Below, one piece after another: positions 9,594-18,628 of a stretch of DNA of 40,325 nt. How positions within the stretch are numbered: position 1 is the first letter of the stretch; the number at the start of each line of letters is the position of its first letter. The stretch is from assembly GCA_938002995.1 (NCBI GenBank), contig CALKZN010000013.1, positions 1-40,325 on the forward strand, given 5' to 3'. The notes below the pieces were generated by a model. The model searched no databases, was not told the origin of the DNA, and saw nothing but the letters and a program-made list of their open reading frames with translations. This stretch comes from an uncultured Arenicellaceae bacterium. Lineage in GTDB: Bacteria > Pseudomonadota > Gammaproteobacteria > Arenicellales > Arenicellaceae. The translations under genes and the position numbers were made by a program.

Positions 9594-10541
9594 TTAGCTA
9601 ACCTTACTTTCTTGAGATCGTCGAGCCAACATTAAAGCAGGTGATTCATCAAAAGCAATATCAAACTCCGTCAACTCATCAGCCTTATCTATACTCAAAT
9701 TAGTAAAATCAAACAATTCAGTATCAAATAAGTGTGATTTAGTCACGCGTTGCATTGATTTGAAAATATTAACCACCCGTCCCGGTTGTTGTATTTCCCA
9801 GTCAGCCAACATGGATTTAATATGTTTACGTTGCAAGTTTTCTTGTGAGCCACACAGGTTGCACGGAATAATAGGAAAGGCTTGCGCTTGAGCAAACTTA
9901 GCAATATCACTTTCGCGACAATATGCTAGTGGTCGAATCACAACATTCTTCTTGTCATCGCTCACCAGTTTAGCAGGCATACTTTTCAGCCTAGCGCCAA
10001 AAAACATATTCAAAAATAAGGTTTCAACCATATCGTCCATGTGATGCCCTAAGGCAATTTTGGTCGCTCCGAGTTCACCCGCTGTTCGATATAAAATACC
10101 ACGACGTAAACGTGAACATAGCGAACACGTCGTTCTCCCTTCAGGAATTTTATCCGTCACGATACTATAGGTATCTTCTTCTACGACTCGATATTCCACA
10201 CCTAGATCATTTAAATAAGCTGGCAATATATGTTCTGGAAAACCGGGTTGTTTCTGATCTAGGTTAACCGCGACAAGACTAAATGTAATCGGTGCGTGTT
10301 TCTGTAAATGCAATAAAATATCGAGCATCGCATAGCTGTCCTTTCCTCCAGACAAACACACCATCACTCGATCACCGTCCTCAATCATATTGAAGTCCGC
10401 AATCGCTTTGCCTGTTTCCCTGCGCAGACGTTTGACTAGCTTATTATTATCATAACGCTGACGACGATCATCCTGTACTTTATCAGCAGCTTGTTGGTGG
10501 TCGGATGATGGCTGCAAGTTTTGTAGAATCGGTTCAGACAT
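9594..10541 (-). CDS. ttcA: tRNA 2-thiocytidine(32) synthetase TtcA
   Basis: TtcA adds sulfur to cytidine 32 of certain tRNAs using ATP and a [4Fe-4S] cluster. With the start at 10541 the protein is 315 residues, normal for the family. The PP-loop SGGKDS lies at 64-69, and the cluster-related cysteine pairs are C-S-L-C at 139-142 and C-N-L-C at 227-230. G-H-H-M-D-D and the E-N-L-Q-R-K-H-I-K segment are also typical. I placed the start at MSEPILQN because it is 4 bases after the upstream stop and has GCGAG upstream; a start at 10652 would add 37 residues unlike TtcA and overlap the DUF1244 gene by more than 100 bases. It is downstream of and probably coupled to that gene. Confidence 0.93.
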   Translation of the reverse strand: MSEPILQNLQPSSDHQQAADKVQDDRRQRYDNNKLVKRLRRETGKAIADFNMIEDGDRVMVCLSGGKDSYAMLDILLHLQKHAPITFSLVAVNLDQKQPGFPEHILPAYLNDLGVEYRVVEEDTYSIVTDKIPEGRTTCSLCSRLRRGILYRTAGELGATKIALGHHMDDMVETLFLNMFFGARLKSMPAKLVSDDKKNVVIRPLAYCRESDIAKFAQAQAFPIIPCNLCGSQENLQRKHIKSMLADWEIQQPGRVVNIFKSMQRVTKSHLFDTELFDFTNLSIDKADELTEFDIAFDESPALMLARRSQESKVS

Positions 10542-10545
10542 CAGC

Positions 10546-10848
10546 TTACTCGCTTGCACTTTTTTTTGCTGCACGCGCTTCAAAAGCCGCCACTTGCTCA
10601 GGTGATGCTTTGGCTTGATATAAATCTTTCCATTCAGAATAAGGCATTCCATAAATGACTTCTCGAGCCTGCTCGTAGTCCATTTCTACATCATGATCTT
10701 TAGCACTAGCCACATACCATTTAGCCAAACAGTTTCGGCAGAAGTCGGCCAAAACCATCAAATCAATATTTTGCACATCTTTGTTATTATCTAAATGCGC
10801 GAGTAATTTGCGAAATACATCTGCTTCAATCTGAGTAGTTTTGCTCAT
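10546..10848 (-). CDS. DUF1244 family protein
   Basis: A 100-residue soluble protein of the DUF1244 family, small conserved proteobacterial proteins of unknown function. The family core is easy to see: R-K-L-L-x-[22 protein letters not shown] around residues 26-45, and I-Y-G-M-P-Y-x-E-W-K around 66-75. The F-C-R-N-C pair of cysteines is conserved in the family and might bind metal, which I cannot confirm. There is no signal peptide. Its stop is 4 bases before the ttcA start, suggesting translational coupling. Confidence 0.88.
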   Translation of the reverse strand: MSKTTQIEADVFRKLLAHLDNNKDVQNIDLMVLADFCRNCLAKWYVASAKDHDVEMDYEQAREVIYGMPYSEWKDLYQAKASPEQVAAFEARAAKKSASE

Positions 10849-10960
10849 GGCCTTTCTCTAATCATCTTCTAATCATTTGGGTAAATGGCAATTATACTAC
10901 AAGCCAAATACCAGCACTTAGCAAACATGCTCATAAAGCTTTAATACCACAAGACACACA

Positions 10961-10985
10961 AAAGGCGATCAAAATGATCGCCTTC
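10961..10985 (-). terminator. Intrinsic terminator after the porin gene
   Basis: AAGGCGATCA (10962-10971) pairs perfectly with TGATCGCCTT (10975-10984) around a 3-base loop. Reading on the minus strand it lies about 27 bases past the porin stop and is followed by TTTTGTGTG, giving a 10-bp stem with a modest T tract. Confidence 0.8.
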
Positions 10986-11011
10986 ATTATGAGCTTCCTC
11001 AAAACCGAGAT

Positions 11012-11920
11012 TTAGAACTTAACGCGCATACCTAATACATAACCTGCATCAGAATCATCTTCATCAGTGTTGTTGACTTCAGCTAATAGAGAAACTTTTT
11101 TATGGATTTTATAAGTAGCATTTACATACCAAGAATCGATATCGACACCCTTCTCTTCAGCCATTTCATAACCAAAACCTAACTTAACTTTAGGCGCAAC
11201 TTTGAATGCAGACGATAAATGCAGCACTTCAACATCATCATTTTCTGAATAATCAGCACCTAAACTAACTGGACCAAACTTGGCACCAACACCAACGCCG
11301 AAAGTATCAATAGAATCAGAATTTGGGCTTGTTTCTACATCTTGATAAGCAATACCAAAATCAAAGTTGCCGAACTCGCCATACAAAAAGGCATCGACCA
11401 ATACTTTTGTTTGAATAGTATTGCCTTCCTCATCAACTTCAGCGTCTTCAACATCAGTAGCAATGTTTAGCTCCAAGCCTGCAAATTTAACGCCAATCTG
11501 AATTTGGTCGTCACTGCTTTCTTCTACTTCATTGAAAGCGTCTTCAAAACTTGAACCTTCCCAGGCTTTTTCATGGCCAAAGTCATCACTTGGTAAATCC
11601 GTATCGCCTAACAAAAAGCTAAAGCCACCGAAATCCATACCAACATAGGTTTCTTCAGACTTTTCTTTTTTCAAGTCATAATCAATTTGAGCAAATGCTT
11701 TGGTTCTGTTATTTAATTTATAGGTGAAACGGTTTTTCAATTCAGCATCATCATAGTCGACAAAAGAGTCTTCATCTTGACCAGCCTTTTGACGGATTTG
11801 TACTTGAAAATCACCTTTTAACTGCCAAGAAACATCACCTTTCTCATAAACTGTAACTGCATTTGCAGCACCCGTGGACATAACACTCGCCAAGGCGATG
11901 CTTAATACATTTTTTTTCAT
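11012..11920 (-). CDS. Gram-negative outer-membrane porin, possibly phosphate-responsive
   Basis: A 302-residue outer-membrane beta-barrel. It has a signal peptide (MKKNVLSIALASVMSTGAANA, residues 1-21 in outline), alternating amphipathic strands, acidic loops rich in Asp/Glu, and a C-terminal strand ending L-G-M-R-V-K-F with the terminal Phe of the BAM recognition signal. The order of strands, with Y-V-G-M-D-F-G-G-F-S-F-L-L-G-D-T near 93-108, resembles general porins. It is small for a general trimeric porin (usually 330-400). A weak Pho box and the neighbouring phosphatase genes suggest that it admits phosphate or phosphate esters when phosphate is scarce, which is inference. The strongly acidic loops would rather argue against anion selectivity. 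GGAG lies 9 bases before the ATG. Confidence 0.8.
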   Translation of the reverse strand: MKKNVLSIALASVMSTGAANAVTVYEKGDVSWQLKGDFQVQIRQKAGQDEDSFVDYDDAELKNRFTYKLNNRTKAFAQIDYDLKKEKSEETYVGMDFGGFSFLLGDTDLPSDDFGHEKAWEGSSFEDAFNEVEESSDDQIQIGVKFAGLELNIATDVEDAEVDEEGNTIQTKVLVDAFLYGEFGNFDFGIAYQDVETSPNSDSIDTFGVGVGAKFGPVSLGADYSENDDVEVLHLSSAFKVAPKVKLGFGYEMAEEKGVDIDSWYVNATYKIHKKVSLLAEVNNTDEDDSDAGYVLGMRVKF

Positions 11921-12008
11921 TTTGAATTACTCCAAACTTCTATTTTCTCATTAAGGGGGTGGTTACCTGCAATGGGAATCAGATAACTCGGAAGGGATTT
12001 TAGGGCGC

Positions 12009-12042
12009 GAAATATTGCAATACTGTTAAGCTCTTATGACAA
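12009..12042 (-). promoter_or_regulatory. Weak Pho box upstream of the porin gene
   Basis: On the minus strand TTGTCATAAGAGCTTAAC (12042 to 12025) resembles a Pho box in its first half (6 of 7) and less well in the second (about 4 of 7). A possible -10, TATTTC (12014-12009), follows after exactly 10 bases, the same spacing as at phoB and phoX in this window. Confidence 0.4.
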
Positions 12043-12062
12043 TTTAAAGATGAATATACATA

Positions 12063-12096
12063 CAAAAAACCGCTTAAGGTTCCCCCTAAGCGGTTG
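12063..12096 (-). terminator. Intrinsic terminator after the phytase-like gene
   Basis: AACCGCTTA (12068-12076) pairs with TAAGCGGTT (12086-12094 region) with additional G-C pairs inside and a small loop. On the minus strand it is followed by a T run, about 35 bases after the stop at 12131. Confidence 0.85.
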
Positions 12097-12130
12097 ATTT
12101 AATTTATTTAAATTATTTTAAACGCGATTT

Positions 12131-14392
12131 CTAATTCATCTGTCCAACTGAGAAAAAGTACGTCTCACCCGAGCTATCATCTACGCCATCATTGTCCGTT
12201 ACCACAAAAGATTTGCCATTCTTATCGATTGCAAAACCTTCAACCTTATCTACCACAAACCCATTAAGTTGCGTCAGCTCTGGCAGCAAGTCCTTAACGA
12301 GTTCTTTATTAACCAGCGGCAAGTCATCACCTAGCTTTGCAGGTTTTAATTCTGATTTAGCCACTCGATACAATCGCTTAATACGCGCTTTTTCACCGAT
12401 TTGATTATCTCGTTCTAAGATATATACAAAGCCGCCATAAGCTGTAATTTCTGATAAGCCTACCCAGCCTTTTTCAGCCGGCTCAGTCGGATATCTCACC
12501 GCTCCCCACTCCTTAGTTTTTGTATTGTATGAAACAAGTTTGACTGTATTCTCTGGGTCATTTTTCCACTGGCGTTGAATAGCCACCCAAAGAGTATCGC
12601 CAATGCGTGTCACGCCTTCTGAGCCAAAACGCTTCTCATGTTTTAACAATTCCTCAGGAAAAGCAATTTCACTTTTCTTTTTACCAATCTCACCTTTTGC
12701 ATTAACGTGCAACAAGGCATGTGCAACGAGTTTTGAGGTTTTGCCTTCTGAGGCAAGCCAAAAACCACCTTTACCATCAGTTGTAATGCCTTCAAGATCT
12801 AACTTTTGTGCAGGAAAACCATCGCGCGTGACTGGTATTGCTTTGATAATTTTCGCCGGTGTTTGTGTCGCGTCTATTGTGAAGATTGTTGGTTGGTTAC
12901 GATAGAAGCTATCATTCACTGCATATAATCTGCCAGGCACATCTGGGTCAGCAACCAAACCCGATAACGCCCCCCAACCTATAGGCTTGCCATCATGCAT
13001 GACTGATTCAATCTGAGGGTAACTTGGCTTGCTGTTGCTTAATTCATATATCATCACATGCGCACGAGGACCTTTATCTTCAATAAGGTCCTTCTCATTA
13101 GCCGTGATTAACAGATTTCGTTCTGGAATTGCAATGGCGGATTCTGGACCAATACCCGACGGCAGTAATTGCACTAACTCCGGATCAGCGCCTGTGTCTT
13201 TATACACACCGACAAGAGAACCTCTTTCTGACATCACAAAGATATAAGACTGACCATTAAATGAAGCAACTTCCAAACCCTCTGGTTCAACGCCTTTATT
13301 ACCCGAACGTTTCTCAGGGTAATGTCCTGCCATGGCGACTGCATATTCAAAGCTAAGCCCAGATTCATAGAGCACCTCACCTTGTTTACTAAAAATTGTG
13401 AAGCCTCGAGATCCACCTTCATAATCGCCTTCATTGGCAGTCACAAAACGATTGTCATCCAACCATTGAACAGCATCAGGTTCACGCTTGCGGTTTTCTT
13501 GAATGCCGTCAAACGTCAGCGCTCCCTCTTCCTTCAAGTCAACATTCTTCAAATCCACACTGCCGGCAGAAAAATGCTGAACCACCTTGCCCGTTTTTGC
13601 CTCAACGATAGCAATGTGATTATTTTCTTGTAGAGTGATAACAATTTCATTAAGACTGTTGAAATCGACAAATTCAGGTTCAGGATCACTTGGCGCAATA
13701 TCTGCTAAACCGGCAAGAGAGACGACTTTTTTCTGCTCACATATAGGCTTGCCTTTCTCCAAAGGCATAATAATCAAGTTTCCAGCGGGTAACTGGGGCA
13801 ATGCACCATCGTTAAAATCCTCATCGCGCTCATTCTCAATTGCAACAGCCATATATTTGCCATCTTTTGATACGGCAACAGAGTCGGGTTGACCACCTAG
13901 TTCACACTGGTCAACCTTCTTTTTAGTTGTCAACGAAATGGACAGTAAGTACCCGCTAGGTTGCAAAAAGCTCTCTGACGTATTCACACCCACCAAAACA
14001 ACATCATCAGAAACTGAGACGGCTGTTGGTTCACCAGCCACCTTATAGAAACCTGCGGCTTTTGGTTGTTTAGGATTTTTCAGATCAATAAAGCCAATGC
14101 CTTGCAGTGGACTATCAGAATAGACAATAGTATTGCCATCTTTTGAAGCTGCAATAATTTCAGCAGAGGTTTCTGTTGTCCAATCAAGCTTTTTATCAGA
14201 AGATGCTCCAGCGAGATTAGCCGTTGTTGAAATCGAGGCGATTCGGTTGAAAGACCATTGGGCTTTTTGGTTAGTTTTATCCGCTTTGTGAGTAAGTTTG
14301 TCAGCAAGCACTGGAGTCGTGTTAAGTAGCATTGCGGCACTGAGTGTTGTAATAGATAAAGCTGCAATAGCAAGGGGAGTTTTTTTAGACAT
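12131..14392 (-). CDS. Large periplasmic phytase-like / esterase-like protein with N-terminal beta-propeller
   Basis: A 753-residue exported protein. The first 30 residues form a signal peptide ending at V-L-A-D. Residues about 50-460 read as a repeated-blade propeller like the choice-of-anchor I / PhoX-neighbour type (recurring V-A-V-S-x-D-G-x-x-x-A-V-A and G-x-E-P-E-G-L-E-V segments). Residues about 470-753 match the Phytase-like (esterase-like activity of phytase) domain, with D-L-E-G-I-T-T-D-G-K-G-G-F-W-L-A-S-E-G and E-G-F-A-I-D-K-N-G marks. Acidic loops could hold calcium, as in the calcium-dependent phytases and PhoX. A role in phosphate release from organic esters is suggested by the divergent phoX 262 bases away and by the Pho sites, but no substrate can be read from sequence. 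It is not a recognised named enzyme. Confidence 0.75.
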   Translation of the reverse strand: MSKKTPLAIAALSITTLSAAMLLNTTPVLADKLTHKADKTNQKAQWSFNRIASISTTANLAGASSDKKLDWTTETSAEIIAASKDGNTIVYSDSPLQGIGFIDLKNPKQPKAAGFYKVAGEPTAVSVSDDVVLVGVNTSESFLQPSGYLLSISLTTKKKVDQCELGGQPDSVAVSKDGKYMAVAIENERDEDFNDGALPQLPAGNLIIMPLEKGKPICEQKKVVSLAGLADIAPSDPEPEFVDFNSLNEIVITLQENNHIAIVEAKTGKVVQHFSAGSVDLKNVDLKEEGALTFDGIQENRKREPDAVQWLDDNRFVTANEGDYEGGSRGFTIFSKQGEVLYESGLSFEYAVAMAGHYPEKRSGNKGVEPEGLEVASFNGQSYIFVMSERGSLVGVYKDTGADPELVQLLPSGIGPESAIAIPERNLLITANEKDLIEDKGPRAHVMIYELSNSKPSYPQIESVMHDGKPIGWGALSGLVADPDVPGRLYAVNDSFYRNQPTIFTIDATQTPAKIIKAIPVTRDGFPAQKLDLEGITTDGKGGFWLASEGKTSKLVAHALLHVNAKGEIGKKKSEIAFPEELLKHEKRFGSEGVTRIGDTLWVAIQRQWKNDPENTVKLVSYNTKTKEWGAVRYPTEPAEKGWVGLSEITAYGGFVYILERDNQIGEKARIKRLYRVAKSELKPAKLGDDLPLVNKELVKDLLPELTQLNGFVVDKVEGFAIDKNGKSFVVTDNDGVDDSSGETYFFSVGQMN

Positions 14393-14478
14393 ATTAGAAT
14401 TCTTCGTAAAAGTACATAATAAAAAATTGATCTATAGTCTGTGCAAAAATTATGTCAGCTTCATGACGTTTTGATTTC

Positions 14479-14538
14479 ACCTTGATGACATGAAAAGCTA
14501 CATAAAAAATGACCTTGAAAGTAACATTGAAAGTGACA
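14479..14538. repeat. Five tandem 12-bp repeats between the phytase-like gene and phoX
   Basis: On the minus strand five consecutive 12-base units run from 14538 to 14479: ATGTCACTTTCA, ATGTTACTTTCA, AGGTCATTTTTT, ATGTAGCTTTTC, ATGTCATCAAGG. Each starts with a TGTCA-like pentamer, so the core recurs every 12 bases. The half-site looks like a Pho-box half (TGTCA) but the classical Pho period is 11. Position in the divergent promoter region makes a regulator array the likely reading. Confidence 0.75.
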
Positions 14539-14568
14539 TAAAAAACATTGCGTCCACAACACTCAGCA

Positions 14569-14602
14569 ACTGTCATAAAACCGAAATACTAACACCGTAT
14601 CT
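14569..14602 (+). promoter_or_regulatory. Candidate Pho box and -10 for phoX
   Basis: CTGTCATAAAACCGAAAT (14569-14586) has a perfect first Pho half-site and a poor second one. A -10-like TATCTT (14597-14602) follows after 10 bases, about 52 bases before the phoX ATG. A second isolated half-site, CTATCAT, occurs at about 14618. Confidence 0.55.
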
Positions 14603-14654
14603 TTAGCTCCTCTAAATAACTATCATAAACCAAGACTTAATTGGAGTACGCACG

Positions 14655-16556
14655 ATGTCCAAGTCAACTAAAAAAAATTCGCCAATATTTGAAGAGACGT
14701 TGAATATAGATAATCACAACGCAGATGATATTGCTTTTGATTCTTTGGCAGAAAAAGCCATTTCTCGCCGACAGTTCCTTAGTGCAAGCGCCGTATTTGG
14801 GGCATCTGCTTTTGTATTTGGTTGCAGCACTTATTCAACTGACAAAAACTCTGCAAAAAAATACCTAGATTTGGCCTTCACACCTGTTGGTGCGAGTGTA
14901 TCTGACACAATCACTGTACCGGTAGGCTTCAAGTGGCACACTGTCGCTAGCTGGGGAGATCCTTTGTGGAGTAAAGGTGTTGAATTCGACCAAGCCTCTC
15001 GTGGGACAGGTGCTTCTCAAGAACTGGCTTTCGGCGATAACAATGATGGCATGGCTTTATTTACCCACAAAGGAAGAAACATTCTAACTGTGAATAATGA
15101 ATATGTGAATCGCAGTATTTTTCATGGTAACCGCCCAGAAGGCGCACCCATCAATGCTGATGATGTGCGTAAAAGCAAAGCAGGCCATGGTGTATCCGTC
15201 ATGGAAATCATGCAAAAAAATGGTCAATGGAAAATTGTCAAAGACTCACCGTATAATCGCCGAATCACGGCTGACACTGCAATGAGCTTGACTGGCCCAG
15301 TGCGCGGACATGAACTTGTAAAAACAAGTGCAGACCCAAAAGGCGAGACGGCTTTAGGCACATTTAACAACTGTGGTAATGGTGAGACTCCTTGGGGCAC
15401 TTATTTGGCTTGTGAAGAAAACTTCAATGGTTACTTTTCAAGCAGTGATGAAAACTACCAAACAAGTGCTGAGCTAAAACGTTATGGCGTTAAAAACAAA
15501 GATCGTGGCTATAAATGGGCTAGCGCCGACGAACGCTTCGACATCAGCAAACATCCAACTGAACCAAACCGCTTTGGTTATATTGTTGAAATTGACCCAT
15601 TAAACCCGAATTCCACACCAAAAAAACGTACCGCTATGGGCCGTTTCAAACATGAAAATGCTGAAGTAGTTGTGGCAGATAATGATCATGTTGTGGTCTA
15701 TATGGGTGACGATGAGCGTGGCGAATTTCTGTACAAGTTCGTGAGTAAAAATAAATATAGCAAAAGAGGCAACAATAGTGATCTATTAGAAAATGGCACA
15801 ATCTATGTTGCTAAATTTGCAGATGATGGCAAAGGTCAATGGCTAGCGCTCACACCAGAAACAACAGGAATGACAATCGCTGAAATTTGTGTACACACAC
15901 GTATAGCGGGTTCAAAAGTCGGTGCAACCACAATGGATCGTCCAGAATGGGTAGCGGCCAACCCGCTAAAACCTGAAGTTTGTTGCGCCTTAACCAACAA
16001 TAAAAATCGCGGTGTTAAGCCAAATGCGGGTGGCGATGAAACACCATTAAATGGACCAAACCCACGTGTGGAAAATAATTATGGTCAGATCGTTCGCTGG
16101 ACGGAAGACAAAGGCGACCACACCGCAACAACATTTAGCTGGGATTTATTTGTCACGGCGGGCAACCCAACAGTGCATAAAGATGCTTATGCAGGCTCAA
16201 GCAATATCAGTGAAGCTAATATCTTCAATTCGCCCGATGGCATCAAGTTTGATAGTTATGGTCGCCTGTGGATTCAAACCGATGGCAAATACACCAACAA
16301 AGATGACTATGCCAACATGGGCAACAATCAAATGTTGTTAGGCAACACGCAAACAGGCGAAATCAGACGCTTTATGACAGGTCCCAAAGAATGTGAAATC
16401 ACCGGCATCACTTGGAGCGCTGACAAGAAAACCATGTTTGTAGGCATTCAGCATCCTGGAGAAAAAGGCAACTCTCATTGGCCAAATGGCGGCAACAGCG
16501 TGCCTCGCTCATCAGTGGTAGCTATCAGCCGAGAAGATGGTGGAGCAATTGGTTAG
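14655..16556 (+). CDS. phoX: PhoX-family alkaline phosphatase, Tat-exported
   Basis: PhoX is a calcium- and iron-dependent phosphatase (DUF839 family) that releases phosphate from many organic esters outside the inner membrane. The 633-residue protein has a twin-arginine signal, S-R-R-Q-F-L at 37-42, then a hydrophobic stretch ending in F-G-C with Cys57, so a Tat-exported lipoprotein is possible. Family segments include the early T-V-P-x-G-F-K-W-H, N-N-E-Y-V-N near 152-157, N-C-G-N-G-E-T-P-W-G-T-Y near 248-259 with its metal-site cysteine and E-E-N-F, and P-D-G-I-K-F-D near the C-terminus. The start is supported by TTGGAG 9 bases upstream. A candidate Pho box lies in front. The phytase-like gene is divergent. 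Confidence 0.93.
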   Translation: MSKSTKKNSPIFEETLNIDNHNADDIAFDSLAEKAISRRQFLSASAVFGASAFVFGCSTYSTDKNSAKKYLDLAFTPVGASVSDTITVPVGFKWHTVASWGDPLWSKGVEFDQASRGTGASQELAFGDNNDGMALFTHKGRNILTVNNEYVNRSIFHGNRPEGAPINADDVRKSKAGHGVSVMEIMQKNGQWKIVKDSPYNRRITADTAMSLTGPVRGHELVKTSADPKGETALGTFNNCGNGETPWGTYLACEENFNGYFSSSDENYQTSAELKRYGVKNKDRGYKWASADERFDISKHPTEPNRFGYIVEIDPLNPNSTPKKRTAMGRFKHENAEVVVADNDHVVVYMGDDERGEFLYKFVSKNKYSKRGNNSDLLENGTIYVAKFADDGKGQWLALTPETTGMTIAEICVHTRIAGSKVGATTMDRPEWVAANPLKPEVCCALTNNKNRGVKPNAGGDETPLNGPNPRVENNYGQIVRWTEDKGDHTATTFSWDLFVTAGNPTVHKDAYAGSSNISEANIFNSPDGIKFDSYGRLWIQTDGKYTNKDDYANMGNNQMLLGNTQTGEIRRFMTGPKECEITGITWSADKKTMFVGIQHPGEKGNSHWPNGGNSVPRSSVVAISREDGGAIG

Positions 16557-16643
16557 CATGCGTTAAATAATTGTAATTACAGGATTTATGGACAAGGATG
16601 TCTTATCTTGTTATTTTCGTTCGGACACGACCGGATAAAAATA

Positions 16644-17264
16644 ATGATAAAAACCTTACTGACCCTCTCTTTGATGACTTCTTTGCTTGTTATCGCTAGT
16701 TGCACAACTGTTCCAGAAGAAAAAAAAGAGACACCTCAAGTCATACCTGAGGTCAAACCTATTGAAAAAGTAGAACCAAAACAAGAAGAAGCGCCGAAAT
16801 ACCCACAAAAAATCACAGACATAGAAGAATTGAAGCAATTCCCGGCAAGATTAAAAGGCTTTAATCGCCAATCAATCTATCGATACACTGCGGGTTTAGA
16901 TTATATATTTATGAATTATGCGATTTCGAATAAACAACATCGCATACACGCTCAGTTATATCGTTATCCGTCAACAAAGACATTAGAGCAACAGTTTGAC
17001 ATTGAATTAAAGCGCTTATTAGGGCGATTAAAGGGCATCAATATCCAATCAAAGAATGCTGGTACTGAAGTAATAAACGATAAATTTACTCGTTACAAAG
17101 AAATCCGTTACTTTTACACCAGCAAAAAATCAGGCACGCTATTTGGTCAACTTATTCTTCAACAACGCGGTAAGCAATTTTATCGAATCCGCAGCAGTGC
17201 CCCTCAAAGTGAGGCCCAATCGACCCCACCGAAAATACAAGAATTTTTAGGGGCAATCAAATAG
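16644..17264 (+). CDS. Small lipoprotein of unknown family
   Basis: A 206-residue lipoprotein with the signal M-I-K-T-L-L and a lipobox V-I-A-S-C, Cys20 being the lipidation site. A Pro/Glu/Lys-rich tether (about 25-60) leads to a compact basic domain with repeated Tyr/Arg (Y-R-Y, R-F-x-R, Y-F-Y). I do not recognise the domain. The start at 16644 (ATG) places the signal at residue 1; a TTG at 16608 would add 12 residues. It is 87 bases after phoX on the same strand and ends 31 bases before the convergent pit gene. Whether it works with PhoX is not known; position is the only hint. Confidence 0.7.
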   Translation: MIKTLLTLSLMTSLLVIASCTTVPEEKKETPQVIPEVKPIEKVEPKQEEAPKYPQKITDIEELKQFPARLKGFNRQSIYRYTAGLDYIFMNYAISNKQHRIHAQLYRYPSTKTLEQQFDIELKRLLGRLKGINIQSKNAGTEVINDKFTRYKEIRYFYTSKKSGTLFGQLILQQRGKQFYRIRSSAPQSEAQSTPPKIQEFLGAIK

Positions 17265-17295
17265 CAAGCAAACAATTTAACTATGCACTAATTAG

Positions 17296-18579
17296 TTACG
17301 CGCCAAAGATTCCTTTGAAAAGGAAAAAGAAAATAATCGCCAGGCCTGCACCTGCTGGCAATGTCACAACCCATGACATAAAAATATTGCCAACGACTTT
17401 GAGATTAAGTGCACCAATCCCTCGAGCAAGACCTACACCAAGAACTGCACCTACTAATGTATGAGTAGTTGAAATTGGCAAGCCCCATGTTGAGGCGAAC
17501 ACTACCGTTGAAGCTGCACCTAGTTCAGCGGCGAAACCACGACTTGGTGTTAGCTCAGTAATTTTCTTACCGATGGTTGCCATCACTTTAAAGCCATAGG
17601 TCGCTAAACCGACAACGATACCAATACCACCTAACAATAAAATCCAACCAGGTAAGGCGGCTTTTGCGGCAATTTCTCCACCCGATTGAATCACACTATT
17701 AATTGCTGCTAATGGACCCACTGCGTTGGCAACATCATTTGAACCATGTGCAAACGCCATTGCGCAGGCAGTAAAGATCATCAACACGGCAAAGATTTTT
17801 TCTACACTGGCAAAACGACTTTGATTATCACTAACTTCTTCTTTGATATTCTTCAACATCGAGGCACCAATGATAGCCACGATAATGCCTGCAATAAGCG
17901 CGATTGGCATGGCGTTCATAAATTTACTACTTAGACCAAAGTCGATATCCAGCTTGAGCTTTTTCAAACCTTTCAAGACCGTGACCATGGCAATCATGAA
18001 CCCCACCATGAACATATAAACTGGAATATAGCGTTTGGCATTTTTAAATGGATCTTCCGTGTCCAAAATAAACTTTTGCACACTCATGAACAAACCAAAT
18101 GAAATGGTACCCGCTAGCACAGGCGAGACCACCCAACTTGCGACAATTGTCCCAACCTTGCCCCAGCTAACTGCATCAACACCAATACCAACAGCAGCAA
18201 AACCGACCAAGGCGCCGACAATAGAATGCGTCGTGGAAACAGGCCAACCTTTCAAACTAGCAATCAATAACCAAGTGCCTGCTGCAAGTAAGGCAGCCAT
18301 CATGCCATAAACAAGCAATTGCGGACTGCTGGTGATCAATTCGGGATCAAGTATGCCTTTGCGAATGGTAGATGTGACATCACCACCGGCTAAATAAGCA
18401 CCCGCAAACTCAAATACCATCGCGATACAAATCGCTTGTTTAACTGTTAGTGCACCTGACCCTACTGATGTACCCATTGCATTGGCAACATCGTTTGCAC
18501 CAACACCCCAAGCCATAAAAAATGCAAAAATGCAGCCAAGAATTAATAGAATATGGCCATGCTGAGCAATAATTTCCAT
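17296..18579 (-). CDS. pit: Inorganic phosphate transporter, Pit family
   Basis: A 427-residue inner-membrane protein with ten or more helices, of the PiT family that imports metal-phosphate complexes using the proton gradient. The internal duplication is plain: G-A-N-D-V-A-N-A-M-G at 27-36 matches H-G-S-N-D-V-A-N-A-V-G near 278-288, and G-W-P-V-S-T-T-H-S-I-V-G-A at 111-123 matches G-L-P-I-S-T-T-H-T-L-V-G-A near the C-terminus. Length is close to the family. It starts 49 bases after the DUF47 partner gene, the usual order for these pairs. The symbol is generic because pitA and pitB cannot be told apart here. Confidence 0.93.
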   Translation of the reverse strand: MEIIAQHGHILLILGCIFAFFMAWGVGANDVANAMGTSVGSGALTVKQAICIAMVFEFAGAYLAGGDVTSTIRKGILDPELITSSPQLLVYGMMAALLAAGTWLLIASLKGWPVSTTHSIVGALVGFAAVGIGVDAVSWGKVGTIVASWVVSPVLAGTISFGLFMSVQKFILDTEDPFKNAKRYIPVYMFMVGFMIAMVTVLKGLKKLKLDIDFGLSSKFMNAMPIALIAGIIVAIIGASMLKNIKEEVSDNQSRFASVEKIFAVLMIFTACAMAFAHGSNDVANAVGPLAAINSVIQSGGEIAAKAALPGWILLLGGIGIVVGLATYGFKVMATIGKKITELTPSRGFAAELGAASTVVFASTWGLPISTTHTLVGAVLGVGLARGIGALNLKVVGNIFMSWVVTLPAGAGLAIIFFFLFKGIFGA

Positions 18580-18628
18580 AGTATTTTTTGAATATTAAAT
18601 GTTATTAGACTAAAAGAAAGCGAGAAAT

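Noticed and set aside
14394-14576. A 60-codon minus-strand frame with a Phe/Val repeat before the phytase-like gene
   Set aside because: The repeat is just the 12-bp DNA array read in frame; no ribosome site and it occupies the promoter region.
16572-16581. Palindrome TGTAATTACA after phoX
   Set aside because: A/T-rich and short, no second copy noticed and no matching regulator in the window.
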